Below, piece by piece: positions 11,161 to 21,394 of a stretch of 64,000 bases of DNA. The stretch's first letter is position 1; each line of letters starts with the position of its first letter. Both the position numbers and the translations under genes were made by a program. Below the pieces are notes generated by a model. That model did no database searches. It worked only from the letters and a program-made list of their open reading frames with translations, and had not been told where the DNA came from. This DNA is from Symbiodinium natans (Eukaryota; Sar; Dinophyceae; Suessiales; Symbiodiniaceae), in NCBI GenBank assembly GCA_905221605.1, contig CAJNDS010001213.1:442879-506878 (forward strand), written 5' to 3'.

Positions 11161-13335
11161 GATGAGATGGGCCCTTCGAAGCCACTCATGGGGCCTCCGC
11201 AGGCCGGACCCAAACAGTCCCCTGTTTTCATGTCTCTCGAAGTTCCAAACAATGTTCCGGCCGTGTTCCAATCGGAGCTCGAGTCGCAGATGGAGCGCTT
11301 CTTAGCTAGGTGAAATTGCTTACGGGCAAGCAGATGTGAAGATGACAGAATAGAACAGATGCATAGCTGCGAAGCTGTCTGACATGGAAGGCGATGACGC
11401 GTCAGCGTGTCAATTTGGTCGGAATCATTATGGCGCTGTTTGTGCCATGGTTTGTGTGCTTGCCTCAGTCAGTGTTTGAGGAATGTTACTAGCAAAAGGG
11501 CAGGGAGAATATGGGGTCATCTTGCGCCAGGTTCATTGCAATTTGCGGGCTGTGGTCCTTCAAGCTACGGTACATCTCACCTGGAGTGCCGCTCGACTAC
11601 CATATTGCAACACGAACCATTGGAACATAGATGAGTCTCCCAGCAGAGAAGATTCGGTGACACAGGGTGATTGCCATCACGGTTTCGCTGGGAGTCCTCC
11701 TGGGGCTCTACACCCTCTACAGGGTCCGGCGCTTACTTGCGCATCGCCTGAAGGGCTGCGCTTGCTGGGACGGATGTCAGGATGAAAGTTTCGGCGCTCG
11801 TGTGACCTTCTCTCATTGTGGCTTAAGTGCATTCAGTGTTCAGGGCAGATTGCATGCTGTCAGGTTCAGCTGTCTTGCCGGGCCGTGATCTTTGGCCATT
11901 TTCACTTGGTTGAGACAGGACAACTCTGAGTACATACGTATGTTACCACGGGTCTGCTCTTGCATGTGCGAAGCCCGCAGGCCTTTGATGGGCTGGAGCT
12001 TGTTGTGTCCGTGTTGTAGCTTTGCAGGAAGATTTGCCGTGTGGCTGCTCTTCATCGCGGTGACCGCTTCAATTGCGTTCGTACTGGGTTTGCTCATGGG
12101 CAGACGCCATCTCAGTTGCTCTAAGCAGTCTTCAAGCACTTGGCCCATTGCCCCATATAGTCGCCAGTGAGCCAACCAGGTTACAACTACCAGACGAACA
12201 TGCGCTCGATTTTCGACGTTGTGTCGCTGAACTCCTACGTTGAGGTCAATCCTTCAACGATGAGGGGTCAGGCGAAGATGCTGTTGACACGCATTGCAAC
12301 CGACTTTGTTTTGTACTGCTCGGGCAGGAGTTGATGGATGCAGGCAAAGTCCAGTTCGTAGCAGGAGCTGGTCTGGATGTCCGTTTGGCCAATGGGTTCA
12401 AGAACACTGATGTCTTCTGCGCAGCTTTGGCATGCATTCTGAGACAGACGCACTTAGCACCAGCGGCTGGTGGACTGTGCATGTCTGCTGCATGGAATGC
12501 AAAACACACAGGTTGCTCCCATCACTGTGAACAACCTGGTGCTGGCGCTTGGATCTCAAAAAGCCTTGCTGCCATCCAATCTGTTCTTCGACTTGCGTCC
12601 AAAATCACTTGCCTTTCAGTTCCTACGACTTCTGGGCGGTCGGCAAAAATTGCTGTTCTGACCAGCAAGCAGACTTCAAATGCGGAGCGTCACGGAGCCA
12701 TGCTTTCCATGATGATCATGTGACAAATGTGGTCCAAGGGTGAACAAGCAGACGGCACAGTCAGCAGAGTCCCCGCGATGCCAGGTACAACAGTGATGGC
12801 CCAAAGGGTGGGCTCAGGATAACCAGCGATGAGGATCGAGACTTCTACAGGCCGTTCTCCTTGGACCCTCGTGGCGGCTCGACGCAGCTGGACTCACATC
12901 TGCCCTTTGCAGGCTTGCAGTGCAGCAGGCAGAATCTGCCTACGCCATCAAGGCAGGAGGGAAGCCAGTCACAGAACACGTCAGCTGAGTCCTTCTCTAG
13001 GATGTGCCAGTGCCCGGCTCGAATATGCCGTTGCGTTTAGATGATTTTAGATGCATTCAGGCTAGCTTTCAGCTTCGTTCAGAGCTCGGAGGCCATCCAC
13101 CCGCTCTTCTTCGAGTGGACTGCAGACTCCTCCAAGCAGGTCCAGGATGACGAACGGGCAGCTTGGAAGGAAAAGCCATGGTAAAACCGACACCAATGTG
13201 ACACCAGTGGGACAGTCATGGTTCTCCAAGGCTGGATACCAGATGTTTCTGATTGGCATCATTGGACACTTCGCCTTCCAAGCCTTCCTGGTAATGATAT
13301 CCGTGGCGTGTTTCACAAAGAACAGGTTCGAGTGA
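11161..13335 (+). CDS. Multi-pass membrane protein of a dinoflagellate-type family (YDFWAVG-x-NCC)
   Basis: Exons: about 11161-11305 (polar segment KPLMGPPQAGPKQSP), about 11397-11470 (helix VNLVGIIMALFVPWFVCL), about 11666-11740 (helix VIAITVSLGVLLGLYTLY), about 12029-12112 (helix FAVWLLFIAVTASIAFVL), 12180-12271 (SLNSYVEVNPSTMRGQ), 12328-12420 (ELMDAGKVQF, NGFKNTDVFC), 12512-12538 (VAPITVNN), about 12619-12684 (SYDFWAVGKNCC, DFKCG), about 12764-12850, 12913-12952 (LAVQQAESAYAIK), 13092-13169 (AIHPLFF, AAWK), 13231-13335 (last helix MFLIGIIGHFAFQAFLVMI, TGA stop). From 12850 on the junctions are in phase and mostly use GC or GA donors. The pattern of N-terminal helices, a Cys-containing exposed domain and a C-terminal helix matches a family I recall as widespread in dinoflagellates, of unknown function. 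The early exons are less certain. Confidence 0.7.
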
Positions 13336-13361
13336 GAGAGAAGTGGCTGGGCATTAGAGGC

Positions 13362-13470
13362 CCCCCCCCCTCTCAGAGGTGAGAGAGAGAGGTGAAGGCT
13401 GTGTGGAAAAAAGGCTTCTGCGTTGTCTTGTGTGTCTTGTTTGTCTTGTGTGTCTTGTGTGTGGGCATTC
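13362..13470 (+). repeat. C tract, GA run and TGTCTTG-type simple repeat
   Basis: A run of about eleven C at 13362-13373 is followed by a GA-rich stretch and then repeated GTCTTGT units to about 13463. It lies just past the stop of the membrane-protein gene. No coding sense. Confidence 0.7.
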
Positions 13471-13919
13471 TACCACATAAACACACACCTCCACATACTT
13501 CGACCTCATGATCATGGGGTAGCACGCAGCTTCGCCGCACCGGACGACTCGCATATCTTGCATGTTCTTCCACTGCTCTCCTTCTAGACAAGTTGCAAGG
13601 GACATGCTATATGTCGCACATGCTATATGTCGCCAGCTGCAGTACTATGCATGGATGCCCTCCTCTTTGAACCAGTGCTCACTCCACGTGCAGCTTTGTG
13701 TGCAGTGCTATTCGAACCCCAAGAATCCCCAAGTACTGGGTACTTCCCAAAATAGGAGCCTAACCTATCCCCGACGACAACAGCAGAGTTTTCAGTGAGT
13801 TCTCGGATGCCATGGGCCAGTACTTCTCCCTGCGTGGCGCTGAGGAATGGGCCGCAGCCTGAGAGGCGATAGGGGGTGGAGTTGAGGACCATGGGGCGCC
13901 ACGCTACTCCAGGACTATG

Positions 13920-13947
13920 GGGTTGAGGGGTTAGGGTTTAGGGTTTG
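13920..13947 (+). repeat. Short interstitial telomere-like array (TTTAGGG)
   Basis: GGGGTTGAGGGG followed by TTAGGGTTTAGGGTTT. The same GTTGAGGGG lead-in precedes the array at 19066-19100, so the two share a common ancestor sequence rather than arising independently. TTTAGGG is the known telomere unit of plants and of dinoflagellates. Confidence 0.75.
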
Positions 13948-16120
13948 GAGCTGGGGAGCACTTTGATAGCATCGGAGCCGACTCTCAGGCAGAGACCCTG
14001 GACAAGGTGGGGGGGACATCGGGGGGAAATGATTCGCAGGTCCGTGTAAGAGCCTCCGCGGCTTTACCATTGTGAACATGTTTTCGTGGAAGATCTTTTG
14101 CAAATACCCGGACAGCAGGACACGCAAGTCGTAAGCAGACGTGGTGAAAACACTGCTTCCTCCCCACCCCCCTCTGCCCCGACCCTGCCAAGCGGGACGA
14201 AAGGTCTGGAATAGTATATAGTCGTCTCCATCTCAACCGGAGAGCATTGACGTCGTGCAGAATAAGTAGCAGCTGTATGCGTAAGGAGTTGTATCAGTAT
14301 CAGATCCAGTACTCCGAACGGAAGGGATGGCCTTTGCGTCGCTCAGATGCTCATGTTCCGAACCTAGGTAAAACGTGTGCCCGCATGAAAGGGTGTCCTA
14401 GTCTTCCCTGGTTTCTAGGGTTGTCTACGCAAGTCCGAATGATTCGAGTTGAGGGCACATGGGTTGGGCTGTCGAAACGTAGGCTCCATTGTTTGGTTGC
14501 AAAGTTGGCGCACGGGGTAGGGGAAGGGCAGGGTTTGTGGGGACTCTGTGAGAGCGGAAAAAGGCCTTCACCGGCGCTCGCCCCCAGTTTGCGGGGTCGG
14601 CAGATCAATCAAACATAATGCGCACGCAATGTGAACTCAAGAGCCGGACAATGACGAATTCAATGCCGCATGTCGTAACTGTGGTTACCGCAGCGGTCGC
14701 AGCAAAGCACTGCCTTTAGAGAAGCCGACCTTGCACTGCGCCACTGCCAAACCCGAGTCAAACGAGAGTATAGCCTTTTCCTCTTAAGCTTGGTGTGCGA
14801 TGTCTACAGCTGCGCGGTTTGCCGTGGCTACCAGTTTGGATTTTATGCTGCCCTGACAGACGGCTTTGCCATCGATTTGGTCAACAGCCACCTACACTCC
14901 CCTCGCCAAGTCGCGGCAGATCCTTCTCACGCGGCCAGGAAACGCGCGCTGCTGAGCCGATGGGGACTGCTTGAACTGCTGCGCTTGCCATATCTTGCCA
15001 TCACCGGTCTTCCCGACCTTGTGTGGTTTTTCCGAGGTGGAATACGTCTTTCCAGGTACATTCAGGCAGGGCGGCAACTATGTACAGGCCGGCTGATGTC
15101 ATCTCCACATGTTGCTATTTCGTAGTATGTGGTCGGGAAAGGTCAGTGAAGCTGCCGAAGTGGTACTCATCGTTGGCTTTGATGCGGACAGTGGCCGATG
15201 CTACTCAGCCCATCACCAAGTCCATTGAAAGTTTAGTGGGTGGTTCGATGCTGCAATGTGGAGTTTGGGAGCAGGCACTGTTGCTGTTTTGGACAGGGAG
15301 TCGTTCTCCAAGCTCATTGCAACTTTCCCCACAAGTTCTCACGAACGGTGGAAGAGGCTGTTTTCGTGAAAGTGTGGTAGCTCTGTTGCGTGTTGTTGCG
15401 TACAGACAGCGGTGAAGCCACAAAGTGTGGCCTGGCAGTGTTGCCATGCTTTCAACATTTGCAGGTGACATCTGCCGAGAAGAAGGAGACCATGCAGCAA
15501 TGCTGCAAACGCAAGCGCGGCTTGTAGACATTCTGTCAGAGTAGTCAGGCATGCAGCCACTGGCAAACAAGCACAAGCTGCGACTCTAGGTGGCCCTAGA
15601 AATCTCTAGACACCTCGAGACGTCGCTTTCGTTTCCTTGCGAGCACCAGGAGGCACCCGCTTCGCCTTCAGATTGGGAGTCACAGCTGGCGGCTTTGCGA
15701 GCTTTGCGTTCTGTCGCCAGCAGCAGCATTCTCTGTGCTTTTTGTTACACTGCATTTTTTGCGGTTTTGCCTCCAACCTCCGAAGCATTCCTTCGTGAAC
15801 TTTCAGCATCCGTGAACAAACTCCACGGGACATAGACACTCACGCAAGCCTGAACTCTGAACACCTAGACATGAACATCCTAAAACAAAGCACTACAACA
15901 GAGTCAGCAAACCATCTTCTCAACCATGCACTCTTGATCCCCAAGATCTGCAACCCAGCATGATGTACGCATGCAGACATGAGTAGTATACCGAATGCAC
16001 TGTATTTCAGAAGAACGCGAGGACAAGATCCTTTCTCTACCGTCGGATGCCCGCCCAGGTACTTTTCGCAACCATAGACTGTCATCAGCGGTCAACATTC
16101 GAAGCCATCCCTTTCCCGGA
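13948..16120. other. Mostly unassigned; possible exons near 14840-15050 and 15465-15525
   Basis: An open + frame at 14790-15125 contains SRWGLLELLRLPYLAITG and PDLVWFFRGG, which read like protein, possibly a membrane-associated helix. VTSAEKKETMQQCCK at 15468-15512 follows a TTTGCAG acceptor. I recognise no family and could not join these segments. Confidence 0.3.
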
Positions 16121-16124
16121 CCTC

Positions 16125-16284
16125 CCCCAACTTCCCAACTTCCCAACTTCCCAACTTCCCAACTTCCCAACTTCCCAACTTCCCAACTTCCCAACTTCCC
16201 AACTTCCCAACTTCCCAACTTCCCAACTTCCCAACTTCCCAACTTCCCAACTTCCCAACTTCCCAACTTCCCAACTTCCCAACT
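16125..16284 (+). repeat. Octanucleotide array (CTTCCCAA), about 20 copies
   Basis: Near-perfect tandem units of 8 bp over about 160 bp. It keeps all six frames open, giving ORFs of repeating NFPTSQLP or GSWEVGKL that are not genes. Confidence 0.95.
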
Positions 16285-18860
16285 CCTCAGTTCAGCACCA
16301 ATCGAGCTGTTTTTCCTATTCCCGTCCAAAGTCTACAATTCTGCATCACTGATGCAAGCACCCTTGTAGCGGTCGAAGTTGTCATCGTGACTCTGCCAAG
16401 GGACACGCGGTGCCCTTCAGTGGAGAAGCTGCGCAGAGAGTGCAGCTGGATGTGATTGGCTGAGCTGTTGGCAGTGCACGTCCTTCTCAGTTGCACGATG
16501 CTGGAAGCGCCATGAAGCCTCTCCAGAAAAGCTCTAGGTCTCGGAGCCCTTCAGGGGCTCGAATCAGCCCTACAAGCACTTTGCAACTGGGACTTCGGAC
16601 TTACCCGCACATTTTGTGAGCAGGATACATGACCAGCTGAACGTCACATGTGACTGGGTCTTCAGGGCCAAGAGTGCCTCGCGGAGCAGCGGTCTCTCGC
16701 TTGAGAAGTTTGGCGAGTTGGAGGAGGCCGCACACCACGGTGCATGCTGCACGAATCTGCACGAATCTTGTACGGATGGCATGGGGCTTGACTGCTCAGT
16801 CTATTGTCCATTTATTGTTCATTATTGTCCATTATTGTCCATGGATTTCTTCTTCGTGCCTGAGTGAGGCCCCACCGACGCGTGAGCAGTTGTGGCCATG
16901 TTGTCTCTTCTACGCCGTAAAGGCCGCCAAGTTCCACTAAACCGTTGGTGGTGGCCTCGGCCGCAATTGGTTTCTGTGATGCGCCGACCCTTGTGCCAGG
17001 AGGGCATCCTTGTGCACTTTGCGGATGACATCGAATCTTGCGAAGAGGCTGACGAAGGTCTTTCAGGTACTTTGTAGTTTACATGAATGAGTTTGGGCGG
17101 CATATTTCATGTCTTAGATTGACTTAGCAAAAGGGCGACACGCAGGTAGAGCCACTGATGCCCCATTGTGGCGCTAGGAAAATGCTAGGTTCGTGCTACG
17201 CAAAATAAACAAATGTGCATTCCCATGCTATCACCGACCAACTCCAGCGAGTGTTTTGATTTTAAAGTGCACCACGCAAAACAAGTCAGTCGCTGTAGTT
17301 GGTCCCGCTCAGCTGTTGGCAGTTCTGAAGTCTTTCGCGTTCCGCTTATTTCCATCGACTTTGTGATTCACGCGTCCTGGTGTGAATGTGCTGAACGCTG
17401 CCCGCAAGTTTAGTAATCCAAGTGCGCGTGTCGTTACGACTTCAACATGCCTTGAACTGTTCTGGGTGAGCTCTTGGGGTGCTGTGGGATTGCTCTTGCG
17501 AGATACGATCAGATCGTGCAAAGGCAGGACAGTATTCTGCGCTAGCGCCGCGCTGGCTCGGCGCCAGCAAAATCTGAACCAACGCAACCTGCCAAGGAAG
17601 ACCTTGGCCCACGGGCCACCTGGATTTTAACCATCGGATGTGGCGAGTGGAGCAGAAACGTTTGTGTGATCAAGGGTGTCTCAGCCACGAAGCTACCGCA
17701 GGCAGAATGGCGTGCAGCGAGACTCCTCTCACTGGAAAGGGCTGACAAAGGGTGCCAATGTCCACCTGCGTTGGAAGCGAAACATGTGTGGTCGGCAACA
17801 TGCAGCCGCAAGCCACTGTGAGAAGCGGCTTGCGCGTTACCATACGGCAGCTTGCCGGAGCTCGCCAAACCTCCACCACCAGTAGCAACACTAGCAGTTC
17901 CTCTGACGATTCGTCCGACAGCAGCAGCTGAAAATCGAACTGTGCTCGGAAATCACGCTAGGATCCTTCCAACGCAACTTTTGCCACTCCATCTCAATCA
18001 AACTTCTTTTTCTTTGGGACATAAGGCTTAACGCAAGTACTGCCGCATGAACATCAATTTCGGGAACAAGCATTTTGACAACAACCCTTGTAGATGCGCG
18101 AGTTGCTGCAGTAGCTGCGGCTAGCCTGAGCACTTGGGGCAGAGTCTTTGCTTAAAACTCTCCCTGATGGACAGGTGGTTCGCTCTGTCCAAGCTCGATA
18201 TCGGGATGCCCAGGACCCTTGCTGCAAGCTGTCAGAAAGAAGTGCCAGGCAGTTTCAGATAGTGATAGTAATTCTTGGCAGAGATAGGTAGCAGTTCTTA
18301 ACACTTCTTGCGTTTAGCGTGTATCTGAAACGTTGCTGTCCAACATTTCAAGGCACTCCAAGCCTCAGTCCAAGCCTCGTGAGCACCTGAATAAGGAGTA
18401 GGACTAGCCTCGACGGAAGCTCAGCAGTTTCGTACTCTGCTCTGCCAAGACAGAGCAAAACCCGGTGTTGGCAACGTAACAGCCCTGAAATGATGCTCTC
18501 ATCCAAATGTCCTGGACCATCCTCCGCCTACGGCAAGTCCAACCTGGATCAGCATGATTCGCATGGCAAGGTGTAGTATGACATAGTATGACGTGCTGAA
18601 CATGTGAAGCGTGTGGTTTTTGGGAATCGTCCGTCTGAGCTTCGTGAACTGATCAGGAAGGTGTTTACCCAAAGCCGCAAAGCTCGTCTCAACACTGAGC
18701 CAAAACTCGCTTCAATCCCAAACATTTCAATCCTGTCCACACGCTTCCCTTCCAGGGCACGGTCGGCGCTCCTCCAAATCATCCACAGGCCGGCCGAGTC
18801 ATGCGGCGGCTCTGTCTTCATGACGTTCATTGTGTCACTGAGGAAATGAGGTACTTGAGG
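16285..18860. other. Low-information stretch with weak exon candidates
   Basis: A + segment after GTCTTCAG near 16664 reads AKSASRSSGLSLEKFGELEE and could be an exon. Another near 17005-17070 reads GILVHFADDIESCEEADEG. Neither has a recognised family or a phased partner. 17100-18600 shows nothing I can support. The frame at 18604-18846 is open but not clearly protein-like. Confidence 0.3.
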
Positions 18861-18916
18861 CCCAAAACCCTAAACCCTAAACCCTAAACCCGAAACCCGA
18901 AACCCTAAACCCTAAA
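18861..18916 (-). repeat. Interstitial telomere-like array, CCCTAAA orientation
   Basis: About seven CCCTAAA units, two of them altered to CCCGAAA. It faces the TTTAGGG array at 19066-19100 across about 150 bp. Confidence 0.85.
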
Positions 18917-18934
18917 AGTTCACTTCGAGAACAG

Positions 18935-19036
18935 GTCCACATCGTCCGGCACAGTGCCGGAGGTGCTCCACCGGTGGCCGGACGCATGATCTCCCAAGTG
19001 CTGAGGAATGACCTGAAGCGTGACTTCAAGGCGGAG
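18935..19036 (+). CDS. Coding-like exon between two telomere-like arrays, unknown protein
   Basis: After an AG acceptor at 18933-18934 the frame reads VHIVRHSAGGAPPVAGRM then ISQVLRNDLKRDFKAE. A GC donor is available at 19031 after FK. Composition and helix-like spacing look like real protein, but I recognise no family and found no phased neighbour. It may be a gene fragment carried along with the flanking arrays. Confidence 0.4.
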
Positions 19037-19065
19037 TCAAAAAACTCACAATTTTTATTACAAAC

Positions 19066-19100
19066 CTAGGGTTGAGGGGTTTAGGGTTTAGGGTTTAGGG
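19066..19100 (+). repeat. Interstitial telomere-like array, TTTAGGG orientation
   Basis: CTAGGGTTGAGGGG leads into about three perfect TTTAGGG units. Degenerate relatives (GGGTTTATGAGG, TTTAGGGTTTCG, AGGGTTTGGGTC, GAGGGTTCAGG) continue to about 19280, so the array was once longer or has been mutating in place. Confidence 0.85.
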
Positions 19101-19280
19101 CTGTGCTTTCGTCTCTTTTTTTTGCATGGCGCGCGGGCCGCATGTGGGTGTGGGGCGGGGGGGGCGGGGGCTGCGAGAAGGGGGTTCAGGGTTTATGAGG
19201 CTTTCGGCTTATTGTTGTTTAGGGTTTCGCGTTGTCAGGGCTTATAAGGGTGCATTCAGGGTTTGGGTCTTGAGGGTTCA

Positions 19281-21240
19281 GGAATCTCGCAGCTTTGCAG
19301 CCTCGCTCGTTTTTGCAGTTTGCCCACACCCTCATGTTCGGGTTGCAGCTTTGTGCGGCTGCGTGGTCAAGATGGATGGATTGCAGCTTGTGTTGCCAGC
19401 ATGCATCCAAGTTGGCGTCTGTCCAAGTTCTGAAGGTGTTCAGCACGGCTAGCCAGCAGAAAGATTTCACAAACTGCACCTTGAATGCACATTTCGAGAC
19501 TGATGTTGCCTTGTTGCCCGTGAATGGTTCTTCGTTGCGGCTGACCAAGGTGTCGCATTCAGCATGCGCATTATCAAGGCTATGGCAAACTGCGCTGTGC
19601 AGAACTTGAGATCGAATGGAGCATCTGCAAACGCCAGCCAGATCAAACAGCTTTATGGAGGACTTTCAATTGGCGGTGCGCGGCTTTGACATCGTCAAAG
19701 TCCTTGCCTAATCCAGCCGCATTCAAGGATGAGAAGTGGGCTGATGTGTGTTGTGGACTGACCATGCGCAGGTTTGCCAGAGCAATCCTGCTCTTGGGCC
19801 ATGCTCTGAGCAACCCTCTGACATTCTGGCGGTTTAGTTGATGACCCCTGTCAGCTGCTAGCCTCAGGCACAAGACGGGAGAGGTTGTCGGCAGTGCCTG
19901 GGAGTAGAGCCGGCTTGTCTTCCTTGATCGCAAGCCAGTGACTTCCAAATATTCAGCTGTGCGAAGTGGAAAACTACCCCGTGAGGAAGCTTTATCACGC
20001 GGTGTAAGTGCGCAGCTTCCTTACAATTGAAGATTTGGGATGATTTGGGCATGTATGCATGCGTGCTTTGAAGTAATTGAAATGGATGGCAAGGAATTGT
20101 CGCGCTTGCTGGAAGCCCTGAGGCCTCGACTCATTCCGCTGGCCACGAGATGCCGAGTCTGTTTCCTGTGACAGGTTGGGCTTGGAGAGCAGGCGGTCAT
20201 AGACACTGTAACTGTAGACTGGAGAGACGTAGCATATCAGTGGCTCAGAAGGACTTGCACAAGTGGTTCCACACAGCATGTCTTCTAGGCCCAGCGGCCC
20301 AGCGGCCCAGCACAAGTTTCATTCAGGGTTTCACCTCTGATGTTTCACCCCCTAGGCCACCCGAGGTGCTCTAGGCGGGAAACGTGGCAAAAACCCGGCT
20401 GCACTAGTCGCCACGAGTTGAGGCAGTTTCCTTCGATACAATGTCTCTTGCTGGCAGCGCTGTGGCTGTGCTTCCTTTCATACATTTTTGCTGCTAAAGG
20501 ATGGAAATCGTGATGGTCAGGGGGTACTCTCAGAGTCTCAGAGCTAACACAGCACAAGCAGGAGTTGTCCTAGCTTCAAGATTGACTGTTTGTCTGTATG
20601 TATGCCCAAGTTCTGTCAAGCGAAGAATTCTGGAAGTTCAAGATGCATTCGTGATTTGCCGTGTTTGGCGCTTCTTGGATCAAGTCACTTCGTGGTTGGA
20701 CAACACATCCATGACATTCCTCATATTCGATCCTTGGCATGGTCTGGTCATGTCTGGTCACCTCACGCCATTTCTACATTTTTATTCTGCTGGCCTTGCA
20801 AGACGCAGCCCCCCAGGATGCATCTCCGAAGAGGAAGAGGAGCGGTGCCGGCCTTGATGCCATAAGCCCTGCATAAGCTCGTAGGGGCCCATAGATGCCC
20901 ATAGATCTTCTGGGAGTAATATGGAGGTGTACAGGATGCGGGGAAGGAAGTGGCTAGCACACTGTCTGGAGTGGACGATTGACACCTGAGATCCGCGGCC
21001 ATTCAAGGTTCTACTTCTGGCGCTTCGACATTGCTTTGCAGACGATCCTGTCTGCTTCCTGGATGTTTGCGTCAGAGTCAATGATCGGCAAGGTTCTTCC
21101 ATCGTGCTGCAAGCAGCCTTCCGCAGCGGCTTCGTTTCGATCATGTTTTGTATCAGGTAGACGCCACGTTGGCCAACCAGCCGTTGGTGAGAAGAGAGGT
21201 GCCATCACATCACGGCTTTGACACTATGCGAGCAGTCGGT
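19281..21240. other. Weak exon candidates only
   Basis: An open + frame from the ATG at 19618 reads MEDFQLAVRGFDIVKVLA near its end and stops at about 19710. A second open segment near 19927-19999 reads DRKPVTSKYSAVRSGKLPRE. Both could be exons; neither has a recognised family. The remainder shows nothing convincing. Confidence 0.25.
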
Positions 21241-21244
21241 GCGC

Positions 21245-21347
21245 GATGATGACGATGATGACGATGATGACGATGATGACGATGATGACGATGATGACGA
21301 TGATGACGATGGTGACGATGATGACGATGATGATGGGGATGGGGATG
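21245..21347 (+). repeat. GATGATGAC nonamer array
   Basis: Roughly eleven 9-bp units ending in GATGGGGATGGGGATGG. The frame GAT-GAC encodes poly-Asp. It sits just upstream of the coiled-coil gene and could in principle be an acidic N-terminal tract, but no splice support was found. Confidence 0.85.
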
Positions 21348-21394
21348 GCAAACCCCCCTCTGAACTCCAAAGACTCCTAAGCCCAGAGAACATG

